Source of the DNA: DATEDA01 sp963789885
GTDB taxonomy: Bacteria; Pseudomonadota; Gammaproteobacteria; Burkholderiales; SG8-39
Assembly (NCBI GenBank): GCA_963789885.1
Contig: CAWBNB010000049.1
Span: 140,784-204,783 of the forward strand
DNA: 64,000 nucleotides
Direction of reading: 5' to 3'
In this document: piece by piece, positions 8,470-18,832 of the stretch
Layout: each line of letters starts with the position of its first letter
Numbering within the stretch: position 1 is the stretch's first letter
Position numbers and translations under genes: made by a program
The notes under the pieces: generated by a model
Databases searched by the model: none
Seen by the model: the letters and a program-made list of their open reading frames with translations, nothing else
What the model was told of the DNA's origin: nothing

Positions 8470-8483
8470 CAAACGAGTGTTTG
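8470..8483. promoter_or_regulatory. Palindromic operator CAAAC-N4-GTTTG upstream of the mutase operon
   Basis: A perfect inverted repeat CAAAC GAGT GTTTG, 11 bp before the regulator start. TetR-family PsrA proteins, as known in Pseudomonas, bind a similar pattern (GAAAC or CAAAC, 2-4 bp, GTTTG or GTTTC). I infer that the neighbouring TetR protein binds here and controls its own operon. Confidence 0.6.
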
Positions 8484-8529
8484 TTTTGTACCACGACCGG
8501 GCGCGTCCGGTCAATCCGTCGGGCTTTGA

Positions 8530-8552
8530 ACCGGTCGCAAATTGCGACCGGT
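8530..8552. repeat. 10-bp inverted repeat with 3-nt centre
   Basis: ACCGGTCGCA-AAT-TGCGACCGGT between the divergent tetR operon and rhlE. It could be a second operator or an RNA hairpin in the rhlE leader. It is not followed by a T-run, so it is not a typical terminator. Confidence 0.5.
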
Positions 8553-8676
8553 CTCTGGCTGCGGCTCCGGATCGCCAGCGAGCCACGTATCGCTCGCATA
8601 TTCCGGGACTTTCGCGTACAGTCCGCCCCTCGCTGCAACGCAGCATCTCGTCCCCGACCTTCCTCGCAGGGCCCGT

Positions 8677-8740
8677 CGAAAGATTTCCTTTCGGTTTGGC
8701 ATGGCGGCTTCCGGTTGGCGCCGAAACACGAAAGGAAATC
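8677..8740 (+). promoter_or_regulatory. Structured rhlE leader able to hide the ribosome binding site
   Basis: GATTTCCTTTCG (8682-8693) is an exact 12-base reverse complement of CGAAAGGAAATC (8729-8740), which contains the Shine-Dalgarno of rhlE. Alternatively CGAAAG (8677-8682) pairs with CTTTCG (8688-8693) in a small hairpin, which would free the ribosome site. The two structures exclude each other. This is the layout of an RNA switch, possibly temperature- or helicase-responsive (inference). Confidence 0.5.
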
Positions 8741-8741
8741 C

Positions 8742-10010
<1,269 letters not shown>

Positions 10011-10020
10011 AGCGAGGCCG

Positions 10021-10035
10021 GCAGCGGCCCGCTGC
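10021..10035. terminator. Possible hairpin between convergent rhlE and LOG genes
   Basis: GCAGCG-GCC-CGCTGC hairpin in the 46-bp gap between convergent genes. No T-run follows, so terminator function is only suggested by position. Confidence 0.3.
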
Positions 10036-10056
10036 GAGCCTGTCGCGAGTCTGTGC

Positions 10057-10665
10057 CTACGTGCTCGACCAGTCGAGCTTGAACTCCAGCGCGGGCGGCG
10101 TCCACGAGGTCATCGCGTCGAGCAGCGCTTCCGCGTCCGGCGCGGCAACGACGAGCCCGCGATGGGGTGCCTTGAGGAGGCCCTCCGCGACCGCGCGGTC
10201 GAACTGCCCGAGCAGGCCGTCGAAGTAGCCGTCCACGTTCACCACGCCGCACGGCTTGCGGTGGATGCCGAGCTGCGCCCAGGTGATCATCTCGCAGATT
10301 TCCTCGAACGTGCCGTAGCCGCCCGGGAGCGCGATGAAGCCCTCGGCGAGCTCGGCCATCCGCGCCTTCCGCTCGTGCATCGACTTCACGACGATCAGCT
10401 CGCTGAGGTCGGCACCTTCATAAGCGAGCTCCTTCCTCTGCAGCGCCGCCGGGATCACGCCGACCACGCGGCCGCCCGCGCCGCGCGCGGCCGCGGACAC
10501 TGCCCCCATCAGGCCGACGCGCCCGCCGCCGAAGACGAGCGTGATGCCGCGGCGCGCGAGCGCCTCGCCCATCGCGCGCGCCGTCTCGGCGAGCAGCGGG
10601 CGATTGCCCGTGTTCGCCCCGCAGAAGACGCAGACCGACTTCAGAACCCCCCCGTCGCGAGCCAT
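10057..10665 (-). CDS. LOG family protein (cytokinin riboside 5'-monophosphate phosphoribohydrolase-like)
   Basis: About 202 residues. SVCVFCGANTGNRP at the N-terminus, FGGGRVGLMG, and the catalytic loop PGGYGTFEEICEMITWAQ (with Arg and Glu of the family) identify the LOG/TIGR00730 family. Members cleave the N-glycosidic bond of AMP-like nucleotides. The ATG at 10665 overlaps the upstream gene by 25 bp and adds MARDGGV before the conserved start, so the true start could be later; family proteins usually begin just before SVCVFCG. It is probably cotranscribed with the isomerase-like gene. Confidence 0.85.
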   Translation of the reverse strand: MARDGGVLKSVCVFCGANTGNRPLLAETARAMGEALARRGITLVFGGGRVGLMGAVSAAARGAGGRVVGVIPAALQRKELAYEGADLSELIVVKSMHERKARMAELAEGFIALPGGYGTFEEICEMITWAQLGIHRKPCGVVNVDGYFDGLLGQFDRAVAEGLLKAPHRGLVVAAPDAEALLDAMTSWTPPALEFKLDWSST

Positions 10666-11243
10666 TTCTCGATCTGGTCGAACCGGTCCACGCCCCAGAA
10701 CGGCTCGCCGTCGATCACGACGTAGGGCGAGCCGAACGCGCCGATGGCGAGCGCCTTGTCGACCGCGGCTTTCGTCAGGTCCTTCACCGTCTGGTCGTTG
10801 ATGCCGGCGCGCACCTCCTCCGCCGGCAACCCGCTCTTCGCGGCGACCGCGATCGTGTTGTCGGCGCTCGAGATGTCGACGTCCTCGAGGAAGTAGGCGG
10901 CGTAGAGCGCGCGCGCGAGGTCCTTCGCGCGCTTCGGGTCCCTGGCGTTCAGCCAGTAGAACGCCCGCGTCGGCGCGACCGAGGCGATCGGGAAGTTCGT
11001 GGGGTGCCGGTAGGGCACGCCGTGAAAGCGCGCGCTGCGCAGGAAGTCGTGCTTCGCGTAGTCGCCCTTGATCGGAATCGAGGGCAGCGGCTGCTGGCCG
11101 GTGGCCTTGAACGCGACGCCGAGCAGGAACGGGCGCCAGACCGCCTCGCGGCCGTGCTTCGCGGCGAGCGCGTCGATCTTGTGGCTCGCGACGTAGCCGT
11201 AGGGCGACGAGAAATCGAAGTAGAAATCGACCGCGGCGGACAT
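10641..11243 (-). CDS. 2-hydroxychromene-2-carboxylate isomerase-like DsbA-family protein
   Basis: 200 residues with a thioredoxin/kappa-GST fold. FYFDFSSPYGYVASHKID is the HCCA isomerase/GST-kappa signature, with the active Ser in FSSPYGY near residues 11-13. The end GSPYVVIDGEPFWGVDRFD is also typical. GGAGG stands 6 bp before the ATG at 11243. HCCA isomerase acts with glutathione in naphthalene degradation, but many paralogs have unknown roles. No aromatic degradation genes are close, so the physiological substrate is open. Confidence 0.85.
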   Translation of the reverse strand: MSAAVDFYFDFSSPYGYVASHKIDALAAKHGREAVWRPFLLGVAFKATGQQPLPSIPIKGDYAKHDFLRSARFHGVPYRHPTNFPIASVAPTRAFYWLNARDPKRAKDLARALYAAYFLEDVDISSADNTIAVAAKSGLPAEEVRAGINDQTVKDLTKAAVDKALAIGAFGSPYVVIDGEPFWGVDRFDQIEKWLATGGF

Positions 11244-11423
11244 GCGGGGCCTCCTCGTTGTCGCGGCCGATCGACCGCCAACCGCGCGCTTTGCGTCCAC
11301 GCTGCAACCCGCGCACCGTACCACACGGGTGCGAAGCCAGCCGCGTGCGCTCACGCTCGCCGGCCGCGGGGTCTGGTACGCTCGCCACCCGGCCCCGCTG
11401 CCGGAGAGAAACCAGCCGCAGAC

Positions 11424-12143
11424 ATGCTTGGGAAATTGCTCGCCAGCCTCTTCGGGAAGGCCGGAGGAGGCACCGGGACCGCGCCCGACGAGCGCGCGGC
11501 GCGACGCGCCATCGAAGCATACGTCGCCTCCCACCCTGTCCGAAAGCTGCATCTCGGCGCCGGACCGGGCAGCCCGCCGGGCTGGCTGAGCACCGACGTG
11601 ACGCCGCTCGCGGAGACGGTCGTCCATCTGGACGCGACCGAGGCGTTCCCGATCGCCGACCGGACGTTCGACTACGTTTTCAGCGAGCACATGATCGAGC
11701 ACGTCCCATGGCAATCGGGGCGCGCCATGCTGCAGGAGTGCAATCGCATCCTGAAGCCGGGCGGCACGCTCCGCGTCGCCACGCCGGATCTCGCGGTGCT
11801 GCTGGGGTTGTATGGCGGACAGCGGGATCCGGCCGGCGAGCGGTACATCCGCTGGATCGTCGACCGATGCATGGCCGAGCCGCGCGCCTACAAGGCGGCG
11901 TTCGTGATCAACAACGCGTTCCGCAGCTGGGGCCACCAGTTCCTGTACGACGCCGAGCTGCTCGAGATGGCGCTGCGCGAGGCGGGCTTCATCGGCATCC
12001 GGCGCTGCGCCTACGGCGCGTCGGCCGACGTGAACCTGCGCGGGATCGAATCGCACGGGCGCAACGTCGGCGACCAGGAGATCGCCGCGTTCGAGACGAT
12101 GGTCTTCGAGGCGGACCGGCCGTCCGATCAGCAGGCCACGTAG
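11424..12143 (+). CDS. SAM-dependent methyltransferase (Methyltransf_11 type)
   Basis: 239 residues. KLHLGAGPGSPPGWLSTDV (about residues 41-59) is motif I with a following acidic residue; FDYVFSEHMIEHVP and LKPGGTLRVATPDL are motifs II/III of class I methyltransferases. Proteins of this shape often sit in surface-polysaccharide gene sets. It is convergent with a GT2 glycosyltransferase, overlapping it by 16 bp. The start ATG at 11424 has only a weak ribosome site. Substrate unknown. Confidence 0.82.
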   Translation: MLGKLLASLFGKAGGGTGTAPDERAARRAIEAYVASHPVRKLHLGAGPGSPPGWLSTDVTPLAETVVHLDATEAFPIADRTFDYVFSEHMIEHVPWQSGRAMLQECNRILKPGGTLRVATPDLAVLLGLYGGQRDPAGERYIRWIVDRCMAEPRAYKAAFVINNAFRSWGHQFLYDAELLEMALREAGFIGIRRCAYGASADVNLRGIESHGRNVGDQEIAAFETMVFEADRPSDQQAT

Positions 12144-12892
12144 TCGCGCACGCGCGCCGAGAAGAACCACCGCAGGAGAAACGACGGCAGCCGGTACTGG
12201 GGGAACGACCGCGAGATGTTGCCCTCGTGCAGGATGTGGAGGCAGAGGCCGCGGCGGTCCTTGAAGTGAAGGAGCCGGAACGCCTTGTCGGCCGCCACCG
12301 CGAACGGGGTGTCCTCGTTCCAGTGCGCGTCGTCGCTGAACGGGATCGCCTCCCACACCTTCTTCCGGAAGACGTAGGAAAACCCGTACCCGAGGTGGTT
12401 GTTCGCGACCGCAGGGTCCGTGCTGGCGCGCACGACGATGACCGTCGGCGGCCCCTCCTGCGGTGACCACCGGTGGTGCCGCCCTTCCTTGACCGTCAGG
12501 TCCCAGTAGCCGAAGGACCGGTAGGGCACCGAGTAGAGGAACCAGCCGGACAGCTTGACGAGATCGAAGCCCTCGTTCAGGCGCGCCACCATGCGCGCGA
12601 CGTATCGCGGCGAGTAGTAGTCGTCGTCGTCGAACTGCACGATGATGTCGCCGGCCGCCTCGGCGATCAGGCGGTTGCGCTTGCGGCCGATCGAGAAACG
12701 CTCGCCGGAGTGGTGGTATCTGATGCGCGGATCGCTCAGGGCGCGCAGGTACGCAGACGGCGCCGGGCTGTCGTCCAGCACCAGCCATTCGAGATCGGGA
12801 TAGGTCTGCGAGAGGAAGCAACGATGCGCGAGCGGCAGGAATCTCTCGCGGTTGAACGTGGGCGTGATGATGCTGACCTTGGGCGCTCCCAT
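12128..12892 (-). CDS. Glycosyltransferase family 2
   Basis: 254 residues. SIITPTFNRERFLPLAHRC at the N-terminus and IVQFDDDDYYSPRYV (the DxD nucleotide-sugar site, about residues 88-100) define a GT-A fold family 2 enzyme. WNEDTPFAV is the later acidic catalytic block. No membrane segment. It is the last gene downstream of the acyl-CoA dehydrogenase on the same strand, 65 bp away, and may not share its function. The start is the ATG at 12892; only a weak ribosome site is visible. Acceptor and donor cannot be deduced. Confidence 0.85.
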   Translation of the reverse strand: MGAPKVSIITPTFNRERFLPLAHRCFLSQTYPDLEWLVLDDSPAPSAYLRALSDPRIRYHHSGERFSIGRKRNRLIAEAAGDIIVQFDDDDYYSPRYVARMVARLNEGFDLVKLSGWFLYSVPYRSFGYWDLTVKEGRHHRWSPQEGPPTVIVVRASTDPAVANNHLGYGFSYVFRKKVWEAIPFSDDAHWNEDTPFAVAADKAFRLLHFKDRRGLCLHILHEGNISRSFPQYRLPSFLLRWFFSARVRDYVAC

Positions 12893-12957
12893 CTTCGACG
12901 ATTCCCGCGCCCCCGCCCCGGCACGAGCGTCCGGGGCGCCCGGCGTCCGTGGCGGGC

Positions 12958-14100
12958 TCAGGGTCCTTCCGCGGCGATGGTCCGCCCGATCACGAGCCGC
13001 TGGATGTCGCTCGCGCCCTCGTAGATCTGGCAGACGCGCACGTCGCGGTAGATGCGCTCCACCGGGAAGTCGTCGACGTAGCCCGCCCCGCCGTGGATCT
13101 GGATCGCGTCCGAGCAGACGCTCTCCGCCATCTCGCTCGCGAAGAGCTTCGCCATCGACGCCTCCTTTAGGCATGGCTGCTTCGCGTCGCGGAGCGCCGC
13201 CGCGTGCAGCACCATCTGCCGCGCGACCTCGATCTTCGTCGCCATGTCGGCGAGCCGGAAAGTCACCGCCTGGTGCTCGATGATCGGCTTGCCGAAGGTC
13301 TCGCGGGTGCGCGCGTAGGCGACCGCCGCCTCGTACGCGGCGCGCGCCATCCCGACCGCCTGCGCGCCGACGCCGATCCGGCCGCCCTCGAGGTTGGAAA
13401 GCGCGATGCGGTAGCCCTCGCCTTCGGCGCCGAGGATGTTCTCGCGGGGGATGCGGCAGGCCTCGAACGCCACCTGCGCGGTGTCGGAGGCGCGCTGGCC
13501 GAGCTTGTGCTCGAGCCGGTTCACGACGTAGCCCTTGGCGTCGGTCGGCACGATGAACGCGCTGATCCCCCGCTTTCCGGCCTTGCGGTCGGTCACCGCG
13601 AACACGATCGCGACGTCGGCGTTCTTGCCGGTGGTGATGAACTGCTTGACGCCGCTCAGCACCCACTCGTCGCCGACCAGGTCGGCGCGGGTGCGGATCG
13701 CGGCGGCGTCCGAGCCGGTGTGCGGCTCGGTGAGGCAGAAGCAGCCGAGCAGCTCGCCGCGCGCGAGCTGCGGCAGCCACCAGTCCTTCTGCGCCTCGCG
13801 GCCGAAGTTGAGGATCGGGCCGCAGACGACCGAATTCTGCACCGCGACGATCGTCGAGCAGGACCCGTCGCCGGCGGCGATCTCCTCGAGCGCGATCGCG
13901 AGCGAGACGTGGTCGAGGCCGGCGCCGCCCAGCCGCTCGGGCACGCAGACGCCGAAGAGCCCGAGCGGGCCCATCTCCTTCAGCGCCTCGCGCGGGAACG
14001 CCGATTTGCGGTCCCACTCGGCGGCGTGGGGCGCGAGCCGCTTGCGCGCGAACGCGCGCACCGTGTCGCGGATCTGCTCCTGCTCGGGCGTCAACAGCAC
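12958..14100 (-). CDS. Acyl-CoA dehydrogenase
   Basis: 380 residues, normal length. CLTEPHTGSDAAAI (FAD/substrate site), FGKPIIEHQAV and the C-terminal block QIYEGASDIQRLVIGR, whose Glu is the catalytic base in short-chain acyl-CoA dehydrogenases. The start is GTG at 14100 with GAGGTGA upstream, 4 bp after the preceding gene. It catalyses the first beta-oxidation step with electrons passed to ETF. It belongs to a minus-strand run with isovaleryl-CoA dehydrogenase and thiolase, suggesting short- or branched-chain acid catabolism. Confidence 0.92.
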   Translation of the reverse strand: MLLTPEQEQIRDTVRAFARKRLAPHAAEWDRKSAFPREALKEMGPLGLFGVCVPERLGGAGLDHVSLAIALEEIAAGDGSCSTIVAVQNSVVCGPILNFGREAQKDWWLPQLARGELLGCFCLTEPHTGSDAAAIRTRADLVGDEWVLSGVKQFITTGKNADVAIVFAVTDRKAGKRGISAFIVPTDAKGYVVNRLEHKLGQRASDTAQVAFEACRIPRENILGAEGEGYRIALSNLEGGRIGVGAQAVGMARAAYEAAVAYARTRETFGKPIIEHQAVTFRLADMATKIEVARQMVLHAAALRDAKQPCLKEASMAKLFASEMAESVCSDAIQIHGGAGYVDDFPVERIYRDVRVCQIYEGASDIQRLVIGRTIAAEGP

Positions 14101-14104
14101 GGGG

Positions 14105-14578
14105 TCACCTCGCGGCGCGCTTCTGGAGCATGCGCAGATGCCCGCCGACGAGCGCCGCCGGGACCACCAGCACGTCGCCGAGGAGGCGCAGCCAGACCGG
14201 ATAGTCCTGCGGCTGGACGAGCAGCATCACTTCGCCGAAAACGAGCGACGCGACGCCGACCGCGAACGCGTTCGCGTACTCGGCGTGGTTCGCGAACCGC
14301 CCGGCCACGTAGCCGCCGAGCGCGGTGCAGCAGAGCCCGCCTGCGAGACCGAAGAGCTGGAAGCCCGCCGAGCGTTCCACGATCGCGTCGATGACCTCGG
14401 GGGACGCCCCGCCGGCCGCGAGCCCGGCGCCGCCGACGATCGCGAGCACGATGCCGAAGACCATCGTGGTGCCGATATCGGCGAAGAAGCCGAGCACGAC
14501 CGCGAGGACCGACGAGCGCCGGCGCGCGTCCGGGGGGTCGCCGACCGGCGAGCCGGGCGGGGTATAGGGATCGGGCAT
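14105..14578 (-). CDS. Small inner-membrane protein, unknown
   Basis: 157 residues with four predicted membrane segments (about residues 24-55, 72-94, 104-122 and 130-148), separated by short loops rich in Gly and Ala, and a proline-rich cytoplasmic N-terminus. I do not recognise a named family. It sits between thiolase and acyl-CoA dehydrogenase, 4 bp from the latter, so it is probably cotranscribed. Function unknown. Confidence 0.7.
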   Translation of the reverse strand: MPDPYTPPGSPVGDPPDARRRSSVLAVVLGFFADIGTTMVFGIVLAIVGGAGLAAGGASPEVIDAIVERSAGFQLFGLAGGLCCTALGGYVAGRFANHAEYANAFAVGVASLVFGEVMLLVQPQDYPVWLRLLGDVLVVPAALVGGHLRMLQKRAAR

Positions 14579-14590
14579 CAGGCGTCGCGA

Positions 14591-14622
14591 CGCGAGGGGC
14601 CACAGCCTCTCGCGCTCCCCAA
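14591..14622 (+). repeat. Palindromic repeat, copy 1 (stem-loop plus GCTCCCCAA)
   Basis: CGCGAGGGG-CCACAG-CCTCTCGCG followed by CTCCCCAA, in the gap between thiolase and the membrane protein gene. A second copy at 38635 has the same loop and downstream bases, and the stem differs by a paired change (A-T for G-C). It looks like a REP-type structured repeat. Confidence 0.5.
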
Positions 14623-14654
14623 GATCAGCGTCGGCTTCGCCATCGGTACTCGGC

Positions 14655-15839
<1,185 letters not shown>

Positions 15840-15860
15840 GCGGATACTCCCGTCAGGATT

Positions 15861-16493
15861 TCAAGCGGTCTTGCGATCGAACGCGAGCCAGGCCGCCAGC
15901 GCGCCGAACGCGCCGCCGAGGAACCAGCGCTGCACCTTCAGCCAGCCGGGCCGGGCGGCGAACCAGCGCGCGACGAACCCGGCGGCGGTCACCACCGACA
16001 CGTCGACTGCGGCCGCGGTCGCGAGCTGGACCGCGCCGAGCAGGAGGCTCTGCGTGAGCACCGATCCGGCCGCGGGATCGACGAATTGCGGAAAGAGGGA
16101 GAGATAGAAGATCGCGACCTTCGGGTTGAGGAACGCGGCGACGAAACCCTGGCGGAGCAGCGCCGCGCCCGACGCCGGCGGCAGCGGGCGGGCCTCGAAA
16201 CTGAGGCCGTCGCCGCGGATCGTGGTCCACGCGAGCCACAGCAGATAGGCTGCCCCGGCGAGCCGGATCGCGTCGAACGCGAGCGGGATCGCGAGCAGGA
16301 TCACCGTCAGCCCGAACGCGCCGAGGGCCGCGTGCACCGCGAGGCCCGCGGTCACGCCGAGCATCGAGAAGTATCCCGCCCGCCGCCCCTGGGCGAGCGT
16401 GCGGGAGATCAAGTACAGCCACACCGGCCCCGGCGTCAGCGCGAGGACGAACGACGCGATCGTAAAGAGGAGCAGCGTCTCGAGGGGCAGCAT
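15861..16493 (-). CDS. LysE family amino-acid/metabolite exporter
   Basis: 210 residues, about six membrane segments. The N-terminal LALTPGPVWLYLISRTLAQG matches the LysE/RhtB signature (PGP..L......G), and FLNPKVAIFYLSLFPQF is the second conserved block. It exports amino acids or similar small molecules. It starts 4 bp after the stop of the isovaleryl-CoA dehydrogenase gene, so it is likely coupled to that gene; export of an excess branched-chain compound is possible but speculative. Confidence 0.88.
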   Translation of the reverse strand: MLPLETLLLFTIASFVLALTPGPVWLYLISRTLAQGRRAGYFSMLGVTAGLAVHAALGAFGLTVILLAIPLAFDAIRLAGAAYLLWLAWTTIRGDGLSFEARPLPPASGAALLRQGFVAAFLNPKVAIFYLSLFPQFVDPAAGSVLTQSLLLGAVQLATAAAVDVSVVTAAGFVARWFAARPGWLKVQRWFLGGAFGALAAWLAFDRKTA

Positions 16494-16497
16494 TCGT

Positions 16498-17700
16498 CTA
16501 CGCCGTTTCGCCGAACAGCTCGCGCCCGATCAGCCAGCGGCGGATCTCGCTCGTCCCGGCGCCGATCTCGTAGAGCTTCGCGTCGCGCCACAGTCGGCCG
16601 GCGGCGTACTCGTTGATGTAGCCGTTGCCGCCGAGGCACTGGATCGCCTCGCCCGCCATCCACGTCGCCTTCTCGCCGGCGTAGAGGATCGCGCCCGCGG
16701 CGTCCTTGCGCGTCGTTTCGCCGCGATCGAGCGCCTGCCCGACGGCATAGACGTACGCGCGGCAGGCGCCGAACGTGGTGTACATGTCGGCGAGCTTGCC
16801 CTGCATGAGCTGGAATTCACCGATCGACTGGCCGAACTGCTTGCGCTCGTGGACGTAGGGGATCACCACGTCGAGGCACGCCGCCATCAGCCCGATCGGA
16901 CCGCCGGCGAGCACCGCGCGCTCGTAGTCGAGCCCGCTCATCAGCACGTTGACGCCCTTGTTGAAGGCGCCGAGCACGTTCTCCTCCGGCACCTCGCAGT
17001 CCTGGAAGACGAGCTCGCAGGTGTTCGAGCCGCGCATGCCGAGCTTGTCGAGCTTCTGCGCGGTAAAGAAGCCCTTCATCCCGCGCTCGATGACGAACGC
17101 CGTGATCCCGCGCGGGCCCGCCGCCCCGTCGGTCTTCGCGTAAACGACCAGCGTATCGGCGTCGGGGCCGTTGGTGATCCACATCTTGTTGCCGTTGAGG
17201 ACGTAGGTCCCGTTCCGGTAGTCGGCGCGAAGCCGCATCCCGACGACGTCGGAGCCGGCGCCCGGTTCGCTCATCGCGAGCGCGCCGACGTGCTCGCCGG
17301 AGACGAGCTTCGGTAGGTACTTCCGGCGTTGCGCGTCCGAGCCGTTGCGGCGGATCTGGTTCACGCACAAATTGGAGTGCGCGCCGTACGAGAGCCCGAC
17401 CGACGCCGACGCGCGGCTGATTTCCTCCATCGCGACGATGTGCGCGAGATAGCCGAGGTTCGCGCCGCCGTACTCTTCCTCGACGGTGATACCGAGCAGG
17501 CCGAGCGCGCCCATCTTCGGCCATAGGTCCATCGGGAACGCGTTCGAGCGGTCGATCTCCGCCGCGCGCGGCGCGATCTCGGCCGCGGCGAACTCGCGCA
17601 CCGTCCGCCGCAGCATGGCGATCGTCTCGCCGTGGTCGAAGGCGAGTTGCGGGAAGTCGATCATCGGGACGGCGGAAGCGAGGTGCCCGGGGCGGTCCAT
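16498..17700 (-). CDS. ivd: Isovaleryl-CoA dehydrogenase
   Basis: 400 residues from the ATG at 17700 (GGAGAG upstream; the frame extends further but without support). MSEPGAGSDVVGMRL and WITNGPDADTLVVYAKTD are acyl-CoA dehydrogenase sites. The block MSGLDYERAVLAGGPIG carries the catalytic Glu in the position special to isovaleryl-CoA dehydrogenase (helix G rather than near the C-terminus). It oxidises isovaleryl-CoA in leucine breakdown. The other liu/leucine genes (MCC, methylglutaconyl hydratase) are not adjacent. First gene of a likely operon running to 12958. Confidence 0.9.
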   Translation of the reverse strand: MDRPGHLASAVPMIDFPQLAFDHGETIAMLRRTVREFAAAEIAPRAAEIDRSNAFPMDLWPKMGALGLLGITVEEEYGGANLGYLAHIVAMEEISRASASVGLSYGAHSNLCVNQIRRNGSDAQRRKYLPKLVSGEHVGALAMSEPGAGSDVVGMRLRADYRNGTYVLNGNKMWITNGPDADTLVVYAKTDGAAGPRGITAFVIERGMKGFFTAQKLDKLGMRGSNTCELVFQDCEVPEENVLGAFNKGVNVLMSGLDYERAVLAGGPIGLMAACLDVVIPYVHERKQFGQSIGEFQLMQGKLADMYTTFGACRAYVYAVGQALDRGETTRKDAAGAILYAGEKATWMAGEAIQCLGGNGYINEYAAGRLWRDAKLYEIGAGTSEIRRWLIGRELFGETA

Positions 17701-17736
17701 AGGCTCTCCAGCGCGGGAGGTGATGCAGCGGTGGAC

Positions 17737-17742
17737 TATAAT
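17737..17742 (+). promoter_or_regulatory. -10 box TATAAT of the metallo-hydrolase gene
   Basis: A perfect TATAAT in the 70-bp divergent gap between ivd and the metallo-beta-lactamase-fold gene. It would start transcription near 17749, about 22 nt before the GTG start. Confidence 0.55.
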
Positions 17743-17770
17743 GCGCCGCCGCATTCTAGCTCACCCTACA

Positions 17771-18805
17771 GTGAACCCGGAGCAGGTCCTCGACTATCCG
17801 CACGCCGCGCCGCCGCCACCGGGCACGACGGTCGAGGTCGCGCCGGGCGTGCACTGGCTGCGGATGCCGCTGCCGTTCGCGCTGAACCACATCAACCTGT
17901 GGCTGCTCGAGGACGGCGACCGGCTCGTGATCGTCGACTGCGGCTTTGCCGCCGACGCCACGCGCGAGCTGTGGCAGCGCCATTTCGACGGCTTCTTCGC
18001 CGGCCGCGCGGTGAGCCGCATCGTCGCCACGCATCTCCATCCCGATCACGCGGGTAACGTCGGCTGGCTCATGTCGCGGTTCGACGCGCCCCTGGTGATG
18101 TCCCAGGGCGACTTCGTCATCGCGCACGCGTGGCGCGACGAGGCCTGCGGCTACTCGGTCGGGGCGCTCGTCGCGCACCTCGCGCGCCATGGCCTCGCCG
18201 GCGACCGGCTGGAGGTACTGGTGAGGCGCGGCAACGTGTACCGACGCGCGACGCCGGATTTTCCGCTGACCTACCGCCGCATGATGGAGGGCGACGAGCT
18301 CGCGATCGGCGGCCGGCATTGGCGCGTGATCATGGGCTACGGGCATGCACCCGAGCATGCATCGCTCTACTGCGCCGAGATCGGCGTGCTGATCTCGGGC
18401 GACATGCTGCTGCCGCGGATCTCCACCAACATCAGCGTGAACCAGGTCGATCCGGACGCAGATCCATTGCGGCTCTTCCTGGGCAGCCTCCGGCACCTCG
18501 TTGCGCTCACCGCGCCGGGTGCACTGGTGCTGCCCTCGCACGGGCTGCCGTTCCGCGGCATGCTCGAGCGGGTCGCGCAGCTCGAGGAGCACCATCGCCT
18601 CCGCCTCGGCGAGCTCGAGGACGTCTGCGGCGAGCCGAAGTGCGCGGCCGACGTCATCGGCACGCTGTTCCGGCGCGAGCTCGACGACCACCAGACGTTC
18701 TTCGCGATGGGCGAGGCGATCGCCCATCTGAACTACCTCATGCACGATGGCGTGCTCCGGCGCATCCCCGGCGCCGACGGCATCGTCCGGTTCGTCCGCA
18801 CCTAG
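17771..18805 (+). CDS. Metallo-beta-lactamase fold hydrolase
   Basis: 344 residues from the GTG at 17771, chosen because TATAAT (17737-17742) overlaps the upstream ATG candidates. THLHPDHAGN (about residues 85-94) is the HxHxDH zinc motif; further ligands follow in GHAPEH, SGDMLLP and SHGLPF. The C-terminal 80 residues are helical (beta-lactamase-associated region). These enzymes hydrolyse thioesters, lactones or phosphodiesters. Its position before phaC suggests an acyl-thioester or hydroxyacid substrate, but this is only context. Confidence 0.88.
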   Translation: MNPEQVLDYPHAAPPPPGTTVEVAPGVHWLRMPLPFALNHINLWLLEDGDRLVIVDCGFAADATRELWQRHFDGFFAGRAVSRIVATHLHPDHAGNVGWLMSRFDAPLVMSQGDFVIAHAWRDEACGYSVGALVAHLARHGLAGDRLEVLVRRGNVYRRATPDFPLTYRRMMEGDELAIGGRHWRVIMGYGHAPEHASLYCAEIGVLISGDMLLPRISTNISVNQVDPDADPLRLFLGSLRHLVALTAPGALVLPSHGLPFRGMLERVAQLEEHHRLRLGELEDVCGEPKCAADVIGTLFRRELDDHQTFFAMGEAIAHLNYLMHDGVLRRIPGADGIVRFVRT

Positions 18806-18832
18806 ACCAAGAACGGGGAACGGGAGGAGAGG

